A DNA stretch of 5,442 nucleotides from assembly GCA_011048855.1 (NCBI GenBank), contig DSCZ01000052.1:1-5442 (forward strand), written 5' to 3'. The position numbers and the translations under genes were made by a program. The notes under the pieces were generated by a model. That model was not told the origin of the DNA. It saw nothing but the letters and a program-made list of their open reading frames with translations, and searched no databases. Shown piece after piece: positions 1 to 5,442 of this stretch (position 1 is the first letter of the stretch; each line of letters starts with the position of its first letter). The DNA is from Desulfobacteraceae bacterium. GTDB taxonomy: Bacteria; Desulfobacterota; DSM-4660; Desulfatiglandales; Desulfatiglandaceae.

Positions 1-27
1 GGAAAAAAAAGTAAATACCCGTTTCAT
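1..27 (-). CDS. Start of the next gene, probably periplasmic chaperone OmpH/Skp (first nine codons only)
   Basis: An ATG at 25-27 preceded by a strong Shine-Dalgarno opens a frame that runs off the left edge. The nine visible codons read MKRVFTFFS: two basic residues followed by hydrophobic ones, as in the beginning of a Sec signal peptide. It lies 69 bases after the bamA stop in the same direction. In diderm bacteria the gene right after bamA is very often ompH/skp, a small exported chaperone that carries unfolded outer-membrane proteins to BamA, often followed by lpxD and fabZ. The existence of a coding start is well supported. The identity rests only on gene order and the signal-like N-terminus, so I leave the symbol empty. 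Confidence 0.7.
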
Positions 28-30
28 TAC

Positions 31-39
31 TTCCTCCTT
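31..39 (-). promoter_or_regulatory. Strong Shine-Dalgarno sequence of the gene downstream of bamA
   Basis: AAGGAGGAA on the minus strand, a near-perfect anti-16S match. The GGAGG core ends five bases before the ATG at 27. It is the best ribosome binding site in the window and shows that a separate, well-translated gene starts at the left edge. Confidence 0.85.
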
Positions 40-96
40 GAAAACAATTTGATTCAAACAATAAGCAGCATCATCCGACGAAACAACGATGACCGC

Positions 97-2799
97 TTAA
101 AAGAATCCTCCTATAGTAAACTCCCATCGTCCCCTGGATTCCCAATCCCTAGGATCCAGGTTCCTGCCGTACTCAAGCCTCAGCGGCCCCATGGGCGAAT
201 ACCACCTTATACCGGCTCCGGCCGATTTCCGTATACCACTGAAAGTAAAGTTCTCGTCTTTAAGAAAAACATTGCCGGCATCGAAAAACAACACCCCCGA
301 CACGCCCTGCTCCTGGACCAGGGGGAAACGATACTCGACATTATAAACCATCATCTTTTCCCCGCCGATGTAATTTTCCCCTTCCATGGGTGATATTGTA
401 CCGTAATTGAACCCCCTGACCGTATTGATACCGCCGAGCTTATATTTCTGAAATACAGACAGCCTGCCGCCCGACCGTTTCTCCAGGTATCCCAGGCGTC
501 CCTGCAGCATGATGGCCGTGCCCCACTTCACGGGAAAAAACCAGGCACTGCGAGCCTCATACCTGTTAAAATATTCATCGCCTCCCAGCACCCCGCCGGC
601 GTACTCGAAGCTCAGGCTGTTCAACGACCCTTTCGTAGTATTCCATGCACGGTCGGTGCTGTCCCGTTTCAATTCAAACGTCATGCTGCTGGTTACGTTT
701 CTGCCGACCATTTCCCTTATCTGCCAGGCTGCGGAATCAAGAACATCGTAAATGTCGGCGTCGTCGTATCCATATTTTATCGAACCCCTGGTGAATTCAT
801 CGATTACCAGCGGGAACCCTGCTTTCAGAGCTCCGCCCCAGCTCTCACGGGTGTAGTCGTCCCACTCTCTCCTCCAGTTATACAAATCAATCCCCATGGA
901 AATAGGAGTGTCGTAAACCCAGGGATTCAGAAACCTGATATCGTAAAGAGAAGATATACCACCGATTCTTGCATTGGCAAAAAGACTGTAGCCCTTTCCA
1001 AGCAAATTTCGCTCACCCAACTCGAACATTAGAAAAGCATTTTCTTCAGAACTATAACCGGCGCCGGCTGCAAAAACACCGGTGGGACGCTCCTCAACTT
1101 TTATGTCGAGTATAATTTCCTCGTCGGAACTCCCTTTACGTGTCTGAATCTCAACATCTTCAAAATAATCGAGACGCCGGAGGTTGCGTGTACTCTTCCT
1201 GAAAGCCTCTCCGCTGAAATACTCTCCCTCGACTGCGGCAAGTTCCCGCCGTATTACGTTTTCCCTGGTGACCGTATTCCCTGAGACGACGATACGGTCA
1301 AATTTCACCTTCTTGCCCTTCGAGATGCGGAAAACAACGTCAATGGTATGGGCATCTTGATCCTCCTGAGTCGAAGGCGCCACCTCGGCATAAGCGTAGC
1401 CCTGATCAACAAAAACATCCCGAAGGCGTTCTACATCCTCCCGTAGAATCTCGCGGTTGAAAACATCCCCGGTACTCAACATCAGCCTCTCCAGAAGCTC
1501 CTCTTCCGGCCTGTCCAGATCCCCTTCCACGGCAAGCCGCCCCACATAGTAGCACGGCCCCTCTTCGATTTCGAAAATCAGATGTATCCCTTTCTCCTTT
1601 TCAAAGACAATCTCGGGTTCACCCACCCGTGCTTTAATATAACCACGATTATGATAAAATGAGGATATTTTCAGGAGATCGATCTCCACTTTCCTCTTGT
1701 CCAGATGGCCGGAGCTGGTTATCCAGGAAAAAAAACCCTTCTCACTCGTCATCATTATTTTTTTCAAACGGCGATCGCTGAAAGAAGCGTTGCCTTTAAA
1801 AGAAATATCGGTGATAAAAATCTTCTGGTCTTCCTGGATGCGGTATTCCAGTTGAACTTCATTGTTGGGAAGCTCAGAAACATCAACCGAAATTTCAGCG
1901 TTGTAATACGCCTTCTCCCTGTACAATTCCTTGAGTCTTTCAATCGAACGCCTGACTTCGTTCGGGTCGTAAACCGCGTAACGGCTGAAGCCCAGTTCCT
2001 TCTGCAAATCGTCGTCCTTGATTTTCCTGTTGCCCGAAAAAACGATCTTGCCCACAGATGGTTTCTCTGTGACTTCGAAGATAACCACCTTCCCTTTGGG
2101 GCCGTCTTCGAGCCGGATTTGAACGTCATCGAAATAACCCATCCGGTAAACCGCGCGAAGATCTTTGTCCAGCCGGGCCTGGTCCACCAGATCACCGGGG
2201 CTGGTTTCCACCGCCAGCAGAATCGCGGCGTCTTCTATGCGCCGGTTGCCCTGGACAAGAACCGAATCGACCTGGGGGACACCCGACAGCTCCAGGTAAA
2301 GGCTGTTGGCTACCCCTTCAATGGTTTCGCGAAGCAACTCCATGCGTTCGGCCGTCCTGAAGAAAAGCCTGGGTTCCCGGCCCCGCTCTATCAGTTCCAG
2401 ATCGATACTCACTTCCCGGCTTATCTGGGTCAAGCTTCCGACAACCGCGGCGTGAGCGCCCATCGAAATCGCAGCATCGAGTGCCTCCACCCGGGAAACT
2501 CCGGGCTTTCCCGCCACTGGGTGGCTGTTTACCTGTCCCGGATCGACAACTTCGACGCCCTTCCGTGAAAGCATTTCAGCCAGCATTTTCTGGACCTCGA
2601 ATCCAAGCCGATCCGGTTGATCGGCGGCATGAACCTCCAACGGAAGCACCGCAACAGCCGGCCTTTCAGCCGCCAGTCCCGGCACGACCGCAACCGCTGT
2701 CCAAAGCACGGAAAATAGAACTGAGATGCAGGCCAGCCGAATAAAAAAAGGCGGGCGGATCAAACGACGATCTCTTTGATCTTTAAAATATTCTTCCAC
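97..2799 (-). CDS. bamA: Outer membrane protein assembly factor BamA (Omp85 family) with extra N-terminal domain
   Basis: Outer-membrane core of the BAM complex, which folds and inserts beta-barrel proteins. It is 900 residues long against 810 in E. coli. Domains: a signal peptide with a long basic n-region (1-21), hydrophobic core (22-40) and likely cleavage near LAA (42-44). Next comes an extra alpha/beta domain at about 46-172 that begins PAVAVLPLEV. Five POTRA domains follow at about 174-247, 248-325, 326-414, 415-496 and 497-572, most starting with a V-x-GN/GD type strand (LVQGNRRI, VFSGNRKI, FKGNASF, VEGDLDR, VVSGNTVT). The beta-barrel spans about 573-900, with the conserved lid motif VRGF at 794-797 and a terminal Phe (WEFTIGGFF), the usual C-terminal barrel signal. 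VRGF is about 100 residues from the end, closer than in E. coli (about 150), so the last extracellular loops are short. The start is GTG at 2799, inside lolD, with GGAGA six bases ahead. TTG at codon 13 is an alternative that would still keep the signal peptide. The frame is intact throughout. Confidence 0.97.
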   Translation of the reverse strand: MEEYFKDQRDRRLIRPPFFIRLACISVLFSVLWTAVAVVPGLAAERPAVAVLPLEVHAADQPDRLGFEVQKMLAEMLSRKGVEVVDPGQVNSHPVAGKPGVSRVEALDAAISMGAHAAVVGSLTQISREVSIDLELIERGREPRLFFRTAERMELLRETIEGVANSLYLELSGVPQVDSVLVQGNRRIEDAAILLAVETSPGDLVDQARLDKDLRAVYRMGYFDDVQIRLEDGPKGKVVIFEVTEKPSVGKIVFSGNRKIKDDDLQKELGFSRYAVYDPNEVRRSIERLKELYREKAYYNAEISVDVSELPNNEVQLEYRIQEDQKIFITDISFKGNASFSDRRLKKIMMTSEKGFFSWITSSGHLDKRKVEIDLLKISSFYHNRGYIKARVGEPEIVFEKEKGIHLIFEIEEGPCYYVGRLAVEGDLDRPEEELLERLMLSTGDVFNREILREDVERLRDVFVDQGYAYAEVAPSTQEDQDAHTIDVVFRISKGKKVKFDRIVVSGNTVTRENVIRRELAAVEGEYFSGEAFRKSTRNLRRLDYFEDVEIQTRKGSSDEEIILDIKVEERPTGVFAAGAGYSSEENAFLMFELGERNLLGKGYSLFANARIGGISSLYDIRFLNPWVYDTPISMGIDLYNWRREWDDYTRESWGGALKAGFPLVIDEFTRGSIKYGYDDADIYDVLDSAAWQIREMVGRNVTSSMTFELKRDSTDRAWNTTKGSLNSLSFEYAGGVLGGDEYFNRYEARSAWFFPVKWGTAIMLQGRLGYLEKRSGGRLSVFQKYKLGGINTVRGFNYGTISPMEGENYIGGEKMMVYNVEYRFPLVQEQGVSGVLFFDAGNVFLKDENFTFSGIRKSAGAGIRWYSPMGPLRLEYGRNLDPRDWESRGRWEFTIGGFF

Positions 2800-3487
2800 C
2801 GGCTATCTCCAAACGTCTTGACATTCTCTCCGCCAGTTTATGATTGTGCGTGGCTATGACCATCGCCAGGTTTTCCTCCCTCTGCAGGCCTAAAAGGAGA
2901 TCCGCTACCATCGCACCGGTTTCCAGGTCAAGGTTTCCTGTGGGCTCATCGGCCAGAAGAAGCTCGGGGCGCATGACCAGCGCCCTGGCGATGGCCACCC
3001 GCTGCTGCTCACCGCCTGAAAGTTCCCCGGAGCGGTGGGTCAGCCTGTGGTCCAGCCCCACCTTGTTGAGCACATTGGCCGCCATATCGGCCGCCTTCTT
3101 TTTGCCGCACCGGGCTATCAGCGCCGGCATCATTACATTCTCGAGGGCGTTGAATTCAGGCAAAAGATGGTGAAACTGGAATACAAAGCCTATATGCCGG
3201 TTTCTGAAACGGGAAATAGACGATTCGTCAAGTTCGTAAATGTTCTTTCCGCGGAAAAGAACAGACCCTTCCGTCGGTACATCCAGGCTTCCCATCACAT
3301 TGAGCAGGGTCGATTTACCCACTCCGCTCACCCCGGTGACCGCGATACTTTCACCGGAACCGACGACCAGGTCCACGCCCTTCAACACCTCGATCGTGTT
3401 GCCGTTATGGGTGTAGGACTTCTTTACCCCCTCCAGCCTCATGACCTCGGCGGGGTAACCGGCCTCCATTTTTCCGTCGACGGTCAT
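2783..3487 (-). CDS. lolD: Lipoprotein-releasing ABC transporter ATP-binding protein LolD
   Basis: Cytoplasmic ATPase that powers lipoprotein release by the LolC/E permease. It is 234 residues long (E. coli LolD is 233). Motifs in order: Walker A GVSGVGKST (52-60, Lys58), Q-loop FVFQFHHLLPEFNALENV (101-118, Gln104), ABC signature LSGGEQQRVAIARAL (156-170), Walker B LLLADEPTGNLD (176-187), and H-loop His214 in IATHNH. The HHLLP-x2-ALENV run and the ending RMSRRLEIAGGRIF match LolD closely and separate it from MacB- or FtsE-type ATPases. I chose the ATG at 3487 because it overlaps the lolC stop as ATGA, a classic coupling arrangement, and gives the family length. The reading frame stays open to 3700, but those 71 extra codons lie over lolC and do not resemble the family. 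A GGAGG at 3501-3505 lies 13 bases upstream of the ATG. A start at Met16 (MRLEGVKKSY) is possible but less likely. The 3' end overlaps bamA by 17 bases. Confidence 0.96.
   Translation of the reverse strand: MTVDGKMEAGYPAEVMRLEGVKKSYTHNGNTIEVLKGVDLVVGSGESIAVTGVSGVGKSTLLNVMGSLDVPTEGSVLFRGKNIYELDESSISRFRNRHIGFVFQFHHLLPEFNALENVMMPALIARCGKKKAADMAANVLNKVGLDHRLTHRSGELSGGEQQRVAIARALVMRPELLLADEPTGNLDLETGAMVADLLLGLQREENLAMVIATHNHKLAERMSRRLEIAGGRIF
2806..2810 (-). promoter_or_regulatory. Shine-Dalgarno sequence that fixes the bamA GTG start
   Basis: GGAGA on the minus strand, six bases before the GTG at 2799. It lies inside the last codons of lolD (Leu-Glu-Ile of RRLEIAGG). It supports the unusual GTG start over the alternative TTG at 2761-2763 (codon 13), which has only a weak purine stretch in front of it. 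The position implies that ribosomes finishing lolD can restart on bamA. Confidence 0.65.
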
Positions 3488-4710
3488 CCGTACCTGATAG
3501 CCTCCGCAGGATTCAATCTCGAAGCGCGCCAGGAAGGATAAAGCGTCGCCAGAAATGACAGAAAAAAGGCTGCGGCAGCGACTCCCCATACATCCGGCGC
3601 CTCGACCCTGACCGGGAGTGAACTCAAATAAAACACATCGGCGGGCAACGATATGAACTTCCACGTCGCCAGCAGATGACAGAGTCCCAGCCCCGCGCAT
3701 ATTCCCAGAACGGTCCCCGCAAAACCGACCAGAACGCCCTGTACGACGAACACACCCATCACGCTTTTCCGCGTAGCCCCCATGACTCTCAGAATCGTAA
3801 GGTCTCCGGTTTTCTCCATAACCACCATGACCAGAGTGCTGACAATATTCAATGCCCCGACAAGGATTATCATCGTAAGTATCACGAACATCGTGATTTT
3901 TTCCAGCCGCAAGGCTGAAAAAAGGCTCTTGTTGTTCATCATCCAGTCCCTCACCACAAAACCGGGACCGAGTTCTTCGCTGATCCGGTGTCCGACCGAC
4001 CCGGCCGACGCAGGATCATGAAGCCTCACATCCAGGCCCGAGATCCTTTCCCCAAGGCCAAGGAACTCCTGGGCTTCCCTCAGGCCCACGAACAAAACCG
4101 ATGAATCATATTCGTACATGCCCGAATCAAATATCCCGGATACATGGAATTCCCGGCTGTTAGGCATCCGTCCAAGCGGCGTCAGCCGCCCTTCCGGGGA
4201 AATAACAGTCAACCCGCTTCCCGGCCTTGCTCCCAGCAGTCGCGCCAGCTCTTTTCCAATGATAACCGAAGGTACCGGGCCCTCATTTCTCTCGAGCGCA
4301 TCCAGTGAACCCTGCTCGACAACCTCCGCCAGGGGAATCACCAGGGTCGTATTTTCAGGCTTTACTCCCTTTATGACCGCTCCGGCCGCCCGACCGCCAT
4401 GATCCACCATGACCTGCGACTCTACAAAAGGAGCGGTCGCCGCAACCCCATCGATCCGTGAAAACATTTCCCGGACAGATGCATGATCGGAAAGAGTTCC
4501 AGCCCGGCCTGCAACCGTCAGATGGGGATTAATACCGAGGATTTTTTCCATCAGGTCGCTTCTGAAGCCGTTCATTACCGAAATCACGACCACCAGAGAC
4601 ATGACCCCGATCATCACCCCCAAAACTGATATCAGCGTAACCACCGAAATGAAGGGGTTTTTCCGCCTCGCCTTCAAATAACGGAACCCGACCTGCAACT
4701 CGAAAGCCAT
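3484..4710 (-). CDS. lolC: Lipoprotein-releasing ABC transporter permease, LolC/LolE family
   Basis: Inner-membrane subunit of the Lol exporter, which extracts lipoproteins bound for the outer membrane and passes them to periplasmic LolA. It is 408 residues long, the usual family size (about 400). The N-terminus MAFELQVGFRYLKARRKNPF is family-typical. The first membrane helix is at about 20-46, a large periplasmic (MacB-like) domain spans about 50-268, and three C-terminal helices lie near 271-297, 316-346 and 373-392. The segment MEKTGDLTILRVMGATRKSV (298-317) is the cytoplasmic coupling region that contacts LolD, and the C-terminus PAEAIRYG is characteristic. The segment TPLGRMPNSREFHVSG (177-192) resembles the Pro-containing hook of E. 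coli LolC that binds LolA, so I favour lolC over lolE as the symbol. Only one permease gene is present before lolD, unlike the E. coli lolCDE set, so a homodimer is likely. The stop overlaps the lolD start as ATGA. The ATG at 4710 is the only plausible start. Confidence 0.93.
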   Translation of the reverse strand: MAFELQVGFRYLKARRKNPFISVVTLISVLGVMIGVMSLVVVISVMNGFRSDLMEKILGINPHLTVAGRAGTLSDHASVREMFSRIDGVAATAPFVESQVMVDHGGRAAGAVIKGVKPENTTLVIPLAEVVEQGSLDALERNEGPVPSVIIGKELARLLGARPGSGLTVISPEGRLTPLGRMPNSREFHVSGIFDSGMYEYDSSVLFVGLREAQEFLGLGERISGLDVRLHDPASAGSVGHRISEELGPGFVVRDWMMNNKSLFSALRLEKITMFVILTMIILVGALNIVSTLVMVVMEKTGDLTILRVMGATRKSVMGVFVVQGVLVGFAGTVLGICAGLGLCHLLATWKFISLPADVFYLSSLPVRVEAPDVWGVAAAAFFLSFLATLYPSWRASRLNPAEAIRYG

Positions 4711-4722
4711 ACAAATTTTTTA

Positions 4723-4728
4723 CCCTCC
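4723..4728 (-). promoter_or_regulatory. Shine-Dalgarno sequence of lolC, long spacing
   Basis: GGAGGG on the minus strand. The GGAGG core ends 13 bases before the ATG at 4710, longer than the usual 5-9. The spacer is A/T-rich (TAAAAAATTTGT). No other purine-rich site lies closer, and an in-frame TAA in this spacer rules out a start further upstream. The first base is shared with the 3' arm of the hairpin at 4728-4751. Confidence 0.6.
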
Positions 4729-4751
4729 GGGGGAACCGTATCCGGCCCCCG
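4728..4751 (-). promoter_or_regulatory. GC-rich hairpin abutting the lolC ribosome binding site
   Basis: The 82-base gap between lysS and lolC contains a near-perfect inverted repeat. Bases 4728-4733 pair with 4746-4751 (six G:C pairs) and 4736-4738 pair with 4743-4745. This gives a nine-pair stem with a two-base bulge (4734-4735) and a four-base loop (4739-4742). In the minus-strand transcript the 3' arm ends at 4728, which is also the first base of the GGAGGG Shine-Dalgarno sequence (4723-4728) of lolC. No U-tract follows: the downstream transcript reads GAGGGUAAAAAAUUUG. It therefore does not look like a normal intrinsic terminator. It may tune lolC translation, stabilise mRNA between lysS and lolC, or cause partial attenuation. 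The structure is visible in the sequence; its function is inferred. Confidence 0.55.
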
Positions 4752-4792
4752 AACCACTTAGTTTCCATCCTGAATTTACGAATGGGCACACG

Positions 4793-5442
4793 CTACCTTT
4801 GTTCGGGCCGCATATGGGGGAAGAGAATCACATCCCTTATCGAAGCCGAATCAGTCAGCAGCATCACCAGGCGGTCGATCCCTATGCCCTCACCTGCGGT
4901 CGGAGGCATTCCGTATTCAAGAGCCCTCAGATAGTCCCGGTCCATAAACTGTGCCTCCTGGTCCCCCCGCTCCCTCTTGGCGACCTGTGCCTCAAAACGC
5001 CTGCGCTGGTCTTCAGGGTCGTTCAGCTCCGTGAAACCGTTGGCCAATTCCCTGCCGGCGATAAACAATTCGAAACGGTCGGTGACCATCGGGTCATCGT
5101 CATTTCTTCTGGAAAGGGGCGACACGTCAGTGGGATAAGCGCAGACAAACGTTGGATTCTCCAGCAAGGGCTCAACAAGTTGGTCGAAAAGCTTGGTGAG
5201 CACTTCGCCGTATTCCTCCTCCCCGGTCAGGGCGATTCCGGAGCGCCGAGCCGAGGCCATGATCGATTCTCTGCTTTCGAGGGCTGATTCAGGCATGTCT
5301 CCCATTTCGCAAACCGCCTGTTTAAGGACAATGCGGCGCCATGGAGGGGTAAAATCAATGTCCCGGCCCTGGTACCTGACAACCAGCGTCCCGAGCACTT
5401 TGGTAAGAACCTCGGTGAAAAGCGCCTCGGTCAAATCCATCA
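4793..5442 (-). CDS. lysS: Lysyl-tRNA synthetase, class II (C-terminal part; 5' end outside window)
   Basis: Cytoplasmic enzyme that charges tRNA-Lys with lysine using ATP. About 216 residues are visible, against roughly 500 for the whole family member, so motifs 1 and 2 and the anticodon-binding OB domain lie beyond the right edge. The Met near the edge (visible residue 1, in MDLTEAL) is internal: it aligns with the MNLTEEL segment of E. coli LysS, so it is not the start. Family landmarks seen: NPTFVCAYPTDVSPLSRRND (visible residues 95-114), TDRFELFIAGRELANGFTEL (120-139), which lines the active site, and class II motif 3, GEGIGIDRLVMLLT (183-196), with the ATP-binding Arg. The end, IRDVILFPHMRPEQR, is the normal LysS terminus, followed by a TAG stop. 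It lies 82 bases upstream of lolC in the same direction. This housekeeping gene commonly heads this cluster in Desulfobacterota. Confidence 0.97.
   Translation of the reverse strand, partial: MDLTEALFTEVLTKVLGTLVVRYQGRDIDFTPPWRRIVLKQAVCEMGDMPESALESRESIMASARRSGIALTGEEEYGEVLTKLFDQLVEPLLENPTFVCAYPTDVSPLSRRNDDDPMVTDRFELFIAGRELANGFTELNDPEDQRRRFEAQVAKRERGDQEAQFMDRDYLRALEYGMPPTAGEGIGIDRLVMLLTDSASIRDVILFPHMRPEQR

Noticed and set aside
58..86. A possible sigma70-like promoter before the leftmost gene (TTGTTT at 81-86, 17-base spacer, TATTGT at 58-63, minus strand)
   Set aside because: Only three of six and four of six bases match the consensus, and such matches are common in A/T-rich gaps. The spacing is suggestive, but there is no other support, and the gene is probably read through from bamA.
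71..92. A small inverted repeat after bamA (71-77 with 87-92), considered as a terminator
   Set aside because: The stem has about six pairs with a bulge and a nine-base loop, and no T-tract follows on either strand. It is too weak to call.
1764..2195. A 143-codon minus-strand frame inside bamA in a different phase
   Set aside because: Its Trp/Arg/Lys-rich, low-complexity translation resembles no family and is fully covered by intact bamA POTRA sequence.
1705..2568. A 287-codon open frame on the plus strand, antisense to bamA
   Set aside because: It lies wholly within the POTRA and N-terminal region of bamA. Its translation shows no recognisable domain, no ribosome binding site stands out, and bamA is a clear full-length family member on the other strand. 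It is a long shadow frame.
2725..2739. A possible lipobox at Cys24 of BamA
   Set aside because: The residues before it are Arg-Leu-Ala, and the Cys sits at the beginning of the hydrophobic core rather than after it, so it cannot be a normal lipoprotein cleavage site.
3488..3700. A 71-codon upstream extension of lolD
   Set aside because: These codons overlap the 3' end of lolC, give a Cys/Gly-rich sequence unlike any LolD N-terminus, and would make the protein much longer than the family. The ATGA overlap start at 3487 gives 234 residues, as expected.
4529..4789. An 86-codon minus-strand frame spanning the lysS-lolC gap and the lolC start
   Set aside because: It runs out of phase through the first membrane helix of lolC and reads through the hairpin region. 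No family resemblance was seen, and intact lolC explains the sequence.

Overview
The window holds a conserved envelope-biogenesis gene cluster from a Gram-negative (diderm) bacterium. All supported genes lie on the minus strand and read from the right edge to the left: lysS (C-terminal part only), a lolC/lolE-family permease gene, lolD, bamA, and the first nine codons of another gene that is probably ompH/skp. From my knowledge of such genomes, the order lysS-lolC-lolD-bamA-ompH is typical of Desulfobacterota (former Deltaproteobacteria such as Geobacter and relatives). BamA's long N-terminal extension before the POTRA repeats fits the same group. This placement comes from synteny and protein character, not from a database search.

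Layout: positions 4793-5442 hold the catalytic C-terminal part of class II lysyl-tRNA synthetase. Positions 4711-4792 are a gap with a strong GC-rich hairpin abutting the ribosome binding site of the next gene. Positions 3484-4710 hold the LolC/E permease. Positions 2783-3487 hold the LolD ATPase, joined to the permease gene by an ATGA overlap. Positions 97-2799 hold BamA, whose GTG start lies inside the end of lolD (17 bases shared). Positions 28-96 are a short leader with a strong Shine-Dalgarno sequence, and 1-27 hold the start of the next gene. No stretch over 300 bases lacks a gene. I see no RNA gene, mobile element, CRISPR array or convincing terminator.

How the genes work together: the LolC/E permease and LolD form the inner-membrane ABC machine that extracts outer-membrane lipoproteins and hands them to the periplasmic carrier LolA. 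BamA inserts beta-barrel proteins into the outer membrane, and in known systems its partner BamD and other Bam lipoproteins depend on Lol for delivery. The next gene, if it is ompH/skp, would encode the periplasmic chaperone that delivers unfolded barrels to BamA. The overlaps suggest translational coupling of lolC-lolD-bamA. lysS is a housekeeping gene at the head of the visible cluster.

This is mostly an ordinary, well-conserved locus, and I do not see an undescribed system. The items most worth a second look are the extra alpha/beta domain at the N-terminus of BamA, the hairpin touching the lolC ribosome binding site, and the presence of a single LolC/E-type permease gene, which suggests a homodimeric (LolF-like) transporter.
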